From Acidobacteriota bacterium (GTDB lineage Bacteria; Acidobacteriota; Terriglobia; Terriglobales; Acidobacteriaceae): 11,207 nucleotides of DNA. Position 1 is the stretch's first letter. Every line of letters begins with the position of its first letter. This document shows, piece after piece, positions 1 through 7,206 of this stretch. The DNA lies in the NCBI GenBank assembly GCA_025353435.1, contig JANXQR010000084.1, positions 1 through 11,207 of the forward strand, written 5' to 3'. The position numbers and the translations under genes were made by a program. The notes below the pieces were generated by a model, which saw only the letters and a program-made list of their open reading frames with translations, was not told the origin of the DNA and ran no database searches.

Positions 1-722
1 GTCACGCAAACGCACACCTGAGCGGAAATGTGAATTCGAGTGCGAACGATGGAACCATTACGCGATTTGGGTGGAAGGCGCAAAACAAATCGTTGCTCAT
101 ATTCTCCGGCGAAGCCTACAACGTGGAAATGGGAGTTTCGAACCAACTTTTCCCACAGGAACGTGACGAAACGCCGGGCTGCGTGCTCAACGCTACGCCT
201 GAGGACACGATCAATTTCACGACCAGAGCTGCAAGCACCGGCAGTTCGACTGCGGCGGTTTTGTCAGACATCGAGGCTTTTGCCAACTTCATGCGGATGC
301 TGGCTCCCCCTATCCCTGGTCCCTCAACGCCCTCGAGCGAGAAGGGGCGCGCGAATTTCGCAACAGTTGGCTGCGCCCACTGCCATACACCTTCGTTAGC
401 CACGGGTGCCAAGATTGCCAGCGCTGCGCTTTCCAACCAGACGGCGAATCTCTTTTCTGATCTTCTGGTGCACCACATGGGCAAAGGCCTTGCCGACGGC
501 ATCACGCAGGGCGGCGCCGGACCTGACGAGTTCCGCACGGCTCCGTTGTGGGGCGTTGGGCAACGCGTGTTTTTCCTCCATGACGGCCGAACCGCCGACA
601 TTGTAGAAGCGATCAGAACCCACAAGAGCCATGGCAGCGAGGCAAACCTGGTCATTGAACACTTCAATAAGTTGAGCACCCAAGAGCAGCAGGAGATCAT
701 TGATTTCCTGCGCTCGCTCTAA
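1..722 (+). CDS. Dihaem oxidoreductase, DUF1111/DHOR family (3' part only)
   Basis: This is the C-terminal 239 residues of a dihaem cytochrome c-like protein of the DHOR family (putative peroxidase, DUF1111), normally an exported redox protein. The frame is open from base 3 with no stop before the window edge, so the gene begins outside; the GTG at 30 is an internal Val codon, not the start. The family-typical stretches ITRFGWKAQNKSLL and GEAYNVEMGVSN come first, followed by a haem c attachment motif CAHCH encoded at 372-386 and then VHHMG, GPDEFRTAPLWGVGQR and FLHDGRT, which usually surround the second haem. The first haem site and the signal peptide must lie upstream of the window. It ends in TAA and converges with the minus-strand genes 12 bases further on. 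Family membership is recognised from sequence; the substrate is unknown. Confidence 0.88.
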   Translation, partial: HANAHLSGNVNSSANDGTITRFGWKAQNKSLLIFSGEAYNVEMGVSNQLFPQERDETPGCVLNATPEDTINFTTRAASTGSSTAAVLSDIEAFANFMRMLAPPIPGPSTPSSEKGRANFATVGCAHCHTPSLATGAKIASAALSNQTANLFSDLLVHHMGKGLADGITQGGAGPDEFRTAPLWGVGQRVFFLHDGRTADIVEAIRTHKSHGSEANLVIEHFNKLSTQEQQEIIDFLRSL

Positions 723-734
723 GGCGCGTTCACT

Positions 735-920
735 CTAATTGATCTCTTCTGACATTGAAAGCAGGTACACAAAGGCGGACGAGTCAGTGAGTTGCACCGC
801 GCCCGAGCGCGTTCCGGGCGCCAGCGGGGCAGAATTGACCCCCACCGATGGCTCTTCACGCGTTGTCGAACCGAATTGACGGTAGAGGATCTGGACGGCC
901 CGAACTTGAGAGCCGAACAT
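735..920 (-). CDS. Possible small protein downstream of the MFS gene
   Basis: A 61-codon frame reads from ATG at 920 to TAG at 735. It begins 11 bases after the MFS stop codon and is preceded by GGGAGGAAGT, one of the best Shine-Dalgarno sequences in the window, although the spacing is short. The product begins MFGSQVRAVQILYRQF and ends YLLSMSEEIN, with no clear membrane segment, cysteine pair or known motif. I do not recognise it. The portion around APLAPGTRSGAVQL is faintly like the C-terminal tail of class A FAD monooxygenases, so it may be the remnant of a larger gene rather than an independent small protein. Its position suggests co-transcription with the transporter. The case rests only on the ribosome binding site and gene order. 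Confidence 0.35.
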   Translation of the reverse strand: MFGSQVRAVQILYRQFGSTTREEPSVGVNSAPLAPGTRSGAVQLTDSSAFVYLLSMSEEIN

Positions 921-931
921 ACTTCCTCCCG

Positions 932-2230
932 TCAGTTGAGAACGATGGGGTCCTTGACAATCAGAAGGTAGGAAAGCGCGCCGAGAATCGAAACCATCGA
1001 GCAAATTACCAGGGTGAGATGGAAGGAGTGAGTCCGATCGAGAAGCCATCCAGTGATGATCGGCGCAAACGAGGCGCAGATGAAGCTTCCAAAATTCTGA
1101 ATTGTGCCAACCGTACCAACGAATCCGCGAGGTGCGATGGACTGCACCAGCCCCCAGCCGGAGTTCCCAGCGAGATAGGTGAAGAACAGCGCCATGCCGA
1201 TGGTAAATGCGGCTCCCATTGCTCCGGGAACGTATGGCACCAGCAACGTGCACGCAGCAGAACACGTCATCCCGGTCACGAGGAGTGTTCGGTGACTCCG
1301 GATGGCAGGCATTCCGCGGCGCACCAGAAAGTCGGCAATAATGCCGCTCAGCATCATGCCAACCGCCCCACATGAGAAAGGAATCGCTGCAATTAACCCG
1401 GTTTTGGCTACGCTGACATGATGTTCCGCTTCAAGGTAGTTTGGCATCCACGACATGTAGAGCCACACTGTGTAGTTAATTCCCCCAAAGCCCAGCATTA
1501 TTCCCCAAATCGTGCGCAAGCGAAACAGGCCCAGCCATTGCGAGAGCGTGATGCGCGAGGGCTCACTCCTACGGCCAGAGGTTTCGAGGTAGGCCATTTC
1601 TGGCTCGTTGAGGGAAACATCTTTGCGATCCCGATAGAAGGCGTACCAAGCAACAGAAAGTATCATGCCGGGAATGCCGATCAGCACGAACATCCCCCGC
1701 CAGCCGAATGCCAGCATAGCGATGGTAAGAATCGGCGGAGCGAATGCCTGTCCGAGGGTGGTGCACGAGTTGACGATCCCCATCGGCGTTGCGCGATCGC
1801 GCACATCGAACCAGTCATGGACCGATTTGACGGCAGACACCACGAAGGGCGATTCCCCCACAGCCAGGCCGACGCGTGCGGCCGCGAAGGATGCGAACCC
1901 TTTCACAAAACCGGTCGCGGCCTGCGTCAAGGACCATAGAAACATTCCCACGCCCAGAATCAGCCGTTCGCCAAAGCGATCGAGCAGCACGCCCATGGGC
2001 AGTTGAGAGATTGCGTACGACAAGGAAAATATCGATAAGAGAACGCCCATTCGCGTGGCCGATATGCCAAGATCGGCGCGAATTGTGGTATTGGCGATGG
2101 CCAGGGAGCCGCGATCGACATAGTTGATGACGCCCGCGATCGAAAGGATGGAAACAGCGACGAATTGGATGCGTGCAATGCGGCGTGGCTTGTCAGGCCG
2201 GGAATCAGGAGCCATGCTCGATCGAACCAT
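932..2230 (-). CDS. MFS transporter, anion:cation symporter (ACS) type
   Basis: A 432-residue integral membrane protein of the usual length for the major facilitator superfamily, with about twelve hydrophobic segments. The first helix contains INYVDRGSLAIA, matching the NYxDRxxLxxA signature of the ACS family (hexuronate, glucarate, galactonate and related anion:proton symporters). The loop between helices 2 and 3 has the MFS motif-A form GVLLDRFGERLILG. A cytoplasmic central loop lies around residues 205-235. The likely role is proton-driven uptake of a carboxylated sugar or other organic anion at the inner membrane; the substrate cannot be read from sequence. Translation starts at ATG 2230 or five codons later, with no strong Shine-Dalgarno for either. 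It is divergent from the SMP-30-like lactonase gene, which supports a sugar-acid theme, and may carry the small gene at 735-920 in its transcript. Confidence 0.9.
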   Translation of the reverse strand: MVRSSMAPDSRPDKPRRIARIQFVAVSILSIAGVINYVDRGSLAIANTTIRADLGISATRMGVLLSIFSLSYAISQLPMGVLLDRFGERLILGVGMFLWSLTQAATGFVKGFASFAAARVGLAVGESPFVVSAVKSVHDWFDVRDRATPMGIVNSCTTLGQAFAPPILTIAMLAFGWRGMFVLIGIPGMILSVAWYAFYRDRKDVSLNEPEMAYLETSGRRSEPSRITLSQWLGLFRLRTIWGIMLGFGGINYTVWLYMSWMPNYLEAEHHVSVAKTGLIAAIPFSCGAVGMMLSGIIADFLVRRGMPAIRSHRTLLVTGMTCSAACTLLVPYVPGAMGAAFTIGMALFFTYLAGNSGWGLVQSIAPRGFVGTVGTIQNFGSFICASFAPIITGWLLDRTHSFHLTLVICSMVSILGALSYLLIVKDPIVLN

Positions 2231-2480
2231 CCGATTCCGTCTCTAGCGATGCGACGGCAACGCCCAGTGTAGAGCATTGATCCCTGGATGCGTCATCTCG
2301 CCGAAGGCTTGTCAAATCATCCAGACGAGCGGACCGAGCGCGCGCGATGTAGAATCGGCGTTGCTTAATCAGAGGTGCCGAGATGGTTACCGAGAACTAG
2401 ATCGGTTCTTACGCTAGTGACCGTGAGATGGCGTCGCAAATAACGACGAATGGCGATTCGTCAAAGAAGGAGAATTCGAA
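2231..2480. promoter_or_regulatory. Divergent intergenic region between MFS and lactonase genes
   Basis: This 250-base gap must hold the promoters for both the leftward transporter and the rightward lactonase. On the minus strand there is a TTGACA at 2315-2310 and, separately, a TACACT at 2271-2266, but they are too far apart to form one promoter. On the plus strand a TAGAAT lies at 2350-2355 without a good -35. Two overlapping short inverted repeats (ACCGA/TCGGT and AGAAC/GTTCT) lie around 2386-2411 and could be an operator. No regulator gene is adjacent. None of the promoter elements is convincing alone; the regional assignment follows from gene orientation. Confidence 0.4.
2445..2462 (+). 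promoter_or_regulatory. Leader hairpin upstream of the lactonase ribosome binding site
   Basis: A perfect 7-bp inverted repeat, GACGAAT and ATTCGTC, with a 4-base GGCG loop ends three bases before the AAGAAGGAG ribosome binding site of the lactonase gene. In RNA it would form a compact stem beside the Shine-Dalgarno; in DNA it could be a dyad operator. Its function is unknown. Confidence 0.35.
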
Positions 2481-3614
2481 GTGATTCGATCAATGCTTGT
2501 TCGAATGGTTGTGTTGAGCGCGGTTGCGATCGCGGGCATTTCCGCACCGGTCGCTTTGGCACGGCAGGCCCCCGCCAGTTCCAGCTTGGCAATTTCCGAA
2601 TCCGCAGAAAGCTCGATGGCCCAGGCGCCGGAAAAGATCAAGACGACTATCGAACGACTGGACCCGGGTCTGGATCAGATCATTCCTGCCCACCCAGCCA
2701 TTGAAAAAGTGGCCGGCGGCTTCATATGGACCGAGGGGCCTGTCTGGATGCCATCGGGATATCTGATGTTTGCCGATATTCCCAGCAACCGCATTCTCAA
2801 GTGGACTCCAGGCGCCGGTGTGAGGGTCTTCATGCAACCGAGCGGCTACCAGGGATCCGCTGCCTTCGGCGGTCCTGAGCCGGGCTCGAACGGCATGACG
2901 CTGGATCGAGCGGGGCGGCTGACGGTCGCGGGACATGCTCGGCAAAACGTGTGGAGGCTGGAACAGGTCGACGCCAAAGGACCGATTACTATCCTGGCCG
3001 ATGCCTACCAAGGCAAGCGTCTGAATAGTCCGAACGACTTGGTGTACAAATCCGACGGGTCCCTATACTTCACCGACCCCCCGTATGGGCTTCGCACTCA
3101 ACGGGACGATGACCCGGCTAAGGAATTGCAAGTGAATGGAGTGTATCGAATCCCCGGCGCTGCTCAGCAGAAACCCGGAACGGAACCTGCGCGCGCACAA
3201 TTGCAGTTGCTCGTTCAGGATCTTCCTCGCCCCAACGGCGTTGCCTTCTCCCCAGACGAGAAGTATCTCTACGTGAATAACTCCGAGCCGCAGAAGATAT
3301 GGATGCGCTATGTGGTGAAGCCCGATGGAACATTGTCTGACGGAGTGCTCTTTTTCGATGCGACTTCAGATCCGCGGCCAGGATCGCCAGATGGGATGAA
3401 GGTCGATCAGAGTGGCAATCTCTACAGCACCGGACCGGGGGGAGTTTGGATCTTTTCGCCGTCCGGCAAGCATCTGGGCACCATTGATCTCCCGGAGAAA
3501 GGGGCGAACGTGGCCTGGGGAGGGAGCGATCACAAGACTCTTTACATCACGGCGAGCACGAGCATTTATCGCATCACTTTGAAAATTCCAGGGGTCTATC
3601 CGCACGTTCGATGA
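2481..3614 (+). CDS. Exported SMP-30/gluconolactonase-family protein
   Basis: A 377-residue protein of the SMP-30/gluconolactonase/LRE-like family, six-bladed beta-propellers that usually hydrolyse sugar lactones with one bound divalent metal. The N-terminus (MIRSMLVRMVVLSAVAIAGI, then ALARQAP) is a signal peptide with probable cleavage after ALA near residue 27, so the enzyme should be periplasmic. Candidate metal and active-site residues are Glu85 in WTEGPVW, Asn185 in NSPND, Asn252 in RPNGVAFSPD and Asp304 in GSPDGMKVD, all conserved in the family. The start is GTG at 2481, preceded by AAGGAG with an 8-base spacer; ATG at 2493 is too far from it. It is divergent from the ACS transporter, which fits a lactone or sugar-acid pathway. 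The exact substrate is not determinable and some relatives have other hydrolase activities. Confidence 0.9.
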   Translation: MIRSMLVRMVVLSAVAIAGISAPVALARQAPASSSLAISESAESSMAQAPEKIKTTIERLDPGLDQIIPAHPAIEKVAGGFIWTEGPVWMPSGYLMFADIPSNRILKWTPGAGVRVFMQPSGYQGSAAFGGPEPGSNGMTLDRAGRLTVAGHARQNVWRLEQVDAKGPITILADAYQGKRLNSPNDLVYKSDGSLYFTDPPYGLRTQRDDDPAKELQVNGVYRIPGAAQQKPGTEPARAQLQLLVQDLPRPNGVAFSPDEKYLYVNNSEPQKIWMRYVVKPDGTLSDGVLFFDATSDPRPGSPDGMKVDQSGNLYSTGPGGVWIFSPSGKHLGTIDLPEKGANVAWGGSDHKTLYITASTSIYRITLKIPGVYPHVR

Positions 3615-3782
3615 CGACGGCGAAGAAGCTGACAGTGCAGCGGAGCGGATAAACTTGCGCGTTTTTTATTTGCGCATGGAAGTGTCATTTTCATACATAC
3701 AGTGCAATTCAGTCCATTGCGACCGGGCAATGCCGGAAAGGATTCAAGTCGGTCCGCAAGTTCGCCGCGAAAGGGCAGCAAG
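3615..3782. other. Convergent intergenic spacer, lactonase and permease ends
   Basis: This 168-base stretch separates the ends of two converging genes. It contains a T-rich run around 3660-3669 flanked by TGCGC and GCGCA (5-bp arms, 11-base loop), the closest thing to a terminator here, plus short repeats GCAAT/ATTGC and CCGG/CCGG near 3702-3735. No strong stem followed by a T tract was seen for either strand, and no convincing small gene. Confidence 0.3.
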
Positions 3783-5216
3783 TCAGACCTGGCCGCTCTG
3801 TCCGTTGCCGTTCCTACGCTTGAGCATCCAGTAGATGGCAGTAATCAGCAGCAGAAACGGCATGAAACTCGGAATCGAGTATTCGAGGCCCTGCACGCTG
3901 AAAGTGCTCACGGCGATGGCTGCGAGAGCGACCAGAGCGGCGATTTGCGCCCAAGGCGAGATCGACAATCGGATCGGCAGTTGTGCGACACGCGCTTGCC
4001 CAATCGTCCGCCGAAAGGACAGGTGGGCGAGCAATATGATGATCCACACAAAAAACATTCCGGCCACGGCGACGCCGTAAAGCAGCAGGAATGCCCGTCC
4101 GGGAGCGAAGATGGCGAGCAAAATGGCCGCGGCTATCCCGGCCGTCGACACCATAAGGGCAATGTACGGTACTCCATTCTGGCCAAGACTTCCGAGCGCC
4201 TTGGGCACATAGCCGTCGTGCGCCAGCGAAAAGAGAGTCCGGCTGGTGAGGTAGAGATTTGTGTTCGCACTCGATAGCGCGGCAGTAATCACAACCAGAT
4301 TCATGATCCCTGCGGCGTAGGGAATGCCGACCTTCGCGAATGCCAGCACAAAGGGACTGCCCGTGATGCCGCTGCCCATCATGTCCCACGGGGTCATCGA
4401 GAGCATCACGGTGATGGAGAGAACATAGAACAGGATGAGCCGAAGAATGACGGTTCGCATGGCGCGAGGAATGGTTTTTTCGGGTTGCAGCGCCTCGCCG
4501 GCGGTGATGCCAATGATTTCCACTCCCATGTAACTGGTGAGCGTGAGGCTCAAGGCAAGCCAGACTCCCTTCAGGCCGTGGGGAAGAAACCCTCCATGCG
4601 AAGTGAGATTTGTGAAGCCGATGGCACGCGCGGGGCCAACGCCAAAGATCAACCCGATGCCAATGAGTATGAAGGACACGATCGTGATGACCTTGATGAT
4701 CGCAAACCAGTATTCGAATTCACCAAACTTTCCGACGCGCATGCCATTGACGGCGATCAAACCGATCGAGACTCCCACAACCCAGCCCCATTGCGGAACC
4801 GCGGGGAACCAGAGGGCAAAGTAAATTGCGACGGCCGTGACCTCCGCCCCGATGGCCAGGATTTGAACGAAGGCGTATGTTACACGAACCGCGAATCCCG
4901 ACCACTCATTCAAGTATGTCTGCGCATAGACGCCGAATGAACCGGCGACCGGATGCGTGACAGCCATCTCTGCGATGGAGTAAGCCACGATAAGCGCGAT
5001 GACGGCGCTGATGACGTAAGAGAGGATGACGCCCGGGCCGGCGAGACGGATGGTGACGGAGCTACCGAGAAAAAGCCCGACCCCAATTGCTCCGCCAATC
5101 GTCATCATAGTGAGCTGGCGTTGCGTGAGGGCCCGATTGAGTTCGGGAGAACTACCGGGCGCCGGGACGTTTCCGAATGGCATCGGCGCCGGTGCGGGAT
5201 TGCCTTGCTTATTCAC
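3783..5216 (-). CDS. Amino-acid permease, APC superfamily (AAT type)
   Basis: An inner-membrane amino-acid transporter with about twelve hydrophobic segments. Residues 41-53 (GGAIGVGLFLGSS) are the classic first-helix signature of the amino acid transporter family (relatives of GabP, ProY, LysP and CycA). The segment YMGVEIIGITAGEALQPEKTIPRAM is the matching helix-6 region that lines the substrate site. The chosen start is GTG at 5216, giving 477 residues. This GTG lies inside the last codons of the class V gene (sequence GTGAATAA), an 8-base overlap that implies translational coupling; no strong Shine-Dalgarno is visible. ATG at 5183 is an alternative giving 466 residues. The open frame reaches 5309, but the extra N-terminal residues would overlap the upstream gene and look non-coding. 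Co-transcription with a PLP enzyme suggests the imported amino acid may be that enzyme's substrate, which is an inference. Confidence 0.9.
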   Translation of the reverse strand: MNKQGNPAPAPMPFGNVPAPGSSPELNRALTQRQLTMMTIGGAIGVGLFLGSSVTIRLAGPGVILSYVISAVIALIVAYSIAEMAVTHPVAGSFGVYAQTYLNEWSGFAVRVTYAFVQILAIGAEVTAVAIYFALWFPAVPQWGWVVGVSIGLIAVNGMRVGKFGEFEYWFAIIKVITIVSFILIGIGLIFGVGPARAIGFTNLTSHGGFLPHGLKGVWLALSLTLTSYMGVEIIGITAGEALQPEKTIPRAMRTVILRLILFYVLSITVMLSMTPWDMMGSGITGSPFVLAFAKVGIPYAAGIMNLVVITAALSSANTNLYLTSRTLFSLAHDGYVPKALGSLGQNGVPYIALMVSTAGIAAAILLAIFAPGRAFLLLYGVAVAGMFFVWIIILLAHLSFRRTIGQARVAQLPIRLSISPWAQIAALVALAAIAVSTFSVQGLEYSIPSFMPFLLLITAIYWMLKRRNGNGQSGQV

Positions 5217-6492
5217 CCCGAACCATGTCACTGAGGACCTTCCCGAACTCGTGAATCTCCTCGAGGGTGTTGTAGTGGACCAGCGACGCGCGGTTGACAC
5301 CGGTTTCAAGGCTCGCTCCCAGGCGCTTCATCAGCCGCGGAGCATACATGTGGCCGTCACGAATGCCAACGCCGTGGTCCGACATGGTCTGTGTGACGAT
5401 GGCGGGCGCGACGTTGGGAAGTCGGAAACAAAACGTGGGAACGCGCTCAGCCAGGCGGGCAGTGTCGTGAACGCCGTAGACGATGGCGCCGGCAGACTGC
5501 AGGACCTCGAGCATCTCGAAAGAAAGTGTAGCTTCGTACTCGCGGATTGAATTCATACCGCGAACGAGAGCGGCCCGACGTGATGCGGGTGCAGCGTTTT
5601 CCTCTTCGCCGCGTTGGCTCGAGCCTAGCGATTCCAGATAGCCGATGGCGGCCGCGAAGCCCGCGACGTTTTCGAAGATGAACGTGCCCGCTTCAATCTT
5701 GCCGGGAGGAGCATCTGGGATAAAGTCCTCGCGAAAGGTTGGGAGAACGTTGAGAAGCTCGAGTCGGCCCCACATGAATCCCATGTGCGGGCCGAATATC
5801 TTGTAGCCGGAACAGACCAGGTAGTCGCAATCGAATGCCTGCACATCGATCAGCGCATGAGGAGCGTAATGAACGCAATCCAGTGCGACTTCAGCACCCG
5901 CTGCGTGCGCCAGTCTGGCAACGGCAGCGACATCGACAATGGAACCAAGTGCATGGGATGCAACCGTGCAGGCAACAAGGCGGGTTTTCGAGGTGAGGAG
6001 CGGCGCAAGGTCTTCCACATGAAGGTTGTTATCTTCACGCATTTTCCACCAGACAATCCTGGCTCCTTCACGCTCAAGCTGCAGCCAGGTGGCGATATTG
6101 GCTTCGTGGTCAAGGTCGGTGACGACGATCTCGTTGCGGGTCGCAAGAGTGCGGCCTATCGCCAGGCTGAGAAGACGGAGGAACGACGTGGCGTTCATTC
6201 CGAAAGCGATCTCGTTACTGTCGCGTGCGTTGATCAGGGCAGCCACGCTCTTGCGAGCGCGCGTGATGGCATCGTCGACCTCCATGCTGCGAGCGTACCG
6301 TCCGCCGCGCTGCACGTTGCGGTGCAGAAGATGATCGTTAATCGCATCGAAAACGCCTTGTGGAATCTGCGCGCCAGCGCCGTTATCGAAGAAAACTAAG
6401 CGTGGCTCCTCGTGGAGCGCAGGAAAGAGCGAGCGGATTCGATCGCAAGAGAAGTTGACGGTTTGGGGATCGAGCAGTTGCGGTTTGGTCAC
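5209..6492 (-). CDS. Aminotransferase class V / cysteine desulfurase-like, VC1184 type
   Basis: A 427-residue PLP enzyme of fold type I, group V, matching the VC1184-type branch of the NifS/SufS-like proteins. Residues to note: His129 in DLDHEAN (expected to stack on PLP), Asp205 and His208 in ALDCVHYAPH (Asp pairs with the PLP nitrogen), and Lys231 in CSGYKIFGPHMG (Schiff base). In SufS the catalytic loop reads RxGHHCAQP; here the equivalent stretch is RDGHMYAPRL (378-387), with Tyr383 where the persulfide-forming cysteine would be. Ordinary cysteine desulfurase activity is therefore doubtful; a lyase, isomerase or selenocysteine-lyase-like reaction is possible. Start GTG at 6492 follows GGGAG with a 4-base spacer. 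It probably forms an operon with the amino-acid permease. A TATACT at 6586-6581 (minus) may be its -10 box, without a clear -35. Confidence 0.87.
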   Translation of the reverse strand: MTKPQLLDPQTVNFSCDRIRSLFPALHEEPRLVFFDNGAGAQIPQGVFDAINDHLLHRNVQRGGRYARSMEVDDAITRARKSVAALINARDSNEIAFGMNATSFLRLLSLAIGRTLATRNEIVVTDLDHEANIATWLQLEREGARIVWWKMREDNNLHVEDLAPLLTSKTRLVACTVASHALGSIVDVAAVARLAHAAGAEVALDCVHYAPHALIDVQAFDCDYLVCSGYKIFGPHMGFMWGRLELLNVLPTFREDFIPDAPPGKIEAGTFIFENVAGFAAAIGYLESLGSSQRGEEENAAPASRRAALVRGMNSIREYEATLSFEMLEVLQSAGAIVYGVHDTARLAERVPTFCFRLPNVAPAIVTQTMSDHGVGIRDGHMYAPRLMKRLGASLETGVNRASLVHYNTLEEIHEFGKVLSDMVRGE

Positions 6493-6626
6493 GGGGCTCC
6501 CGGCGCTTGGTCATCCCACGAAGCAGGGGCGGATGTCCGGTGACAACTTGACCCTGGCGTCGCGATCGAAGCGTGTCGCTAGTATACAAAGTGAGAAGAA
6601 ATGCTCGCCTGAATCGCATACTCACG

Positions 6627-7124
6627 TCAGGGCATGGAGGGGTCCAGGAGCTTCCGCGCGGTCTCGGCTCCGAATACCGGGAGGGTGGGATCCGTGAGGA
6701 GGCCGATTTGCTTGAGCACCGATGCCTGGTCCCAGTAGATCCTCTCATGCGCCAGCTTCCCCCCGCGAAAACCAACAACGACCACGAGAGGAATGTCGAC
6801 GTGGCGGTGAGTCGGCGGCACTCCCGGAAGCATCCAGGGCATCTCCTCGGTGTGGGTAAACGAGAAGATCATCTCGTCCACCAGTTGATCCTGGCCGAGG
6901 GTACGAGAGATGAGTTTGATGGAAGTGTCGGCCGGCATGAGGGAGATGAAGTCTTCCGCATAAAACCGGCGAAGAGCGGCCTGACCGTAACCACCAGTCA
7001 TCACCGGAACGTGGTTGACGTAAGCTTCCTCCACCATTGTTGCAATGGTCGAAGTGACGTCGCGTGTCGAAAACTCATAACCGATGTGCTCGTCCCATTT
7101 GGCAATCATCTCTGCGTGATCCAT
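6627..7124 (-). CDS. SnoaL/NTF2-like protein
   Basis: A 165-residue protein of the SnoaL-like (NTF2 fold) superfamily, small cone-shaped domains that bind hydrophobic ligands and sometimes catalyse isomerisation, cyclisation or hydrolysis. The stretches AYVNHVPVMTGGYG, RRFYAEDFI, VDEMIFSFTHTEEMPWMLPG and GGKLAHERIYWDQASVL are characteristic of the subgroup often found fused to, or beside, dienelactone hydrolases. Length and ends agree with a free-standing single domain. The start ATG at 7124 has AGAGGT upstream with a wide spacer; the longer open frame reaching 7433 would run through the divergent DUF3179 gene and is rejected. It is 134 bases upstream of the class V gene in the same direction, so it may or may not share its transcript. 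The ligand is unknown. Confidence 0.85.
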   Translation of the reverse strand: MDHAEMIAKWDEHIGYEFSTRDVTSTIATMVEEAYVNHVPVMTGGYGQAALRRFYAEDFISLMPADTSIKLISRTLGQDQLVDEMIFSFTHTEEMPWMLPGVPPTHRHVDIPLVVVVGFRGGKLAHERIYWDQASVLKQIGLLTDPTLPVFGAETARKLLDPSMP

Positions 7125-7206
7125 GACTCGCAGTACCTCTGGGGAGATGGTAATCGATCGCGTGCTATTTTCGAGTTCTTGGGCCCGGGGTAGAATGGAA
7201 TTCCAT
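7125..7206. promoter_or_regulatory. Divergent promoter region of SnoaL-like and DUF3179 genes
   Basis: About 80 bases separate the two divergent starts. On the plus strand TAGAAT at 7191-7196 is a plausible -10 box, with no good -35. It is only 8 bases from the ATG at 7205, so a transcript could start at or just before that ATG and be leaderless; indeed no Shine-Dalgarno precedes this start. A perfect 12-base palindrome, ATGGAATTCCAT (7195-7206), covers the end of the -10 box and the start codon and could be an operator. These are readings from sequence only. Confidence 0.4.

Noticed and set aside
848..1375. 175-codon plus-strand frame
   Set aside because: It is antisense to the MFS gene, with no recognisable motif and atypical composition.
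3596..3781. 61-codon minus-strand frame downstream of the permease
   Set aside because: No ribosome binding site or motif; it overlaps the end of the lactonase gene and looks like intergenic chance.
3702..4277. 191-codon plus-strand frame and its neighbours
   Set aside because: These are antisense or out-of-frame readings of the permease gene; their charged, low-complexity translations fit shadow frames.
5217..5309. N-terminal extension of the permease up to 5309
   Set aside because: The extra 31 residues overlap the class V coding sequence and look like random basic sequence; the GTG at 5216 at the overlap is more natural.
5785..6399. 204-codon plus-strand frame
   Set aside because: It is antisense to the class V PLP gene, which has clear family motifs; the plus-strand translation has none.
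6383..6778. 131-codon minus-strand frame between the SnoaL-like and class V genes
   Set aside because: It overlaps both genes in another frame; translation is Arg/Pro/Ser-rich without family features.
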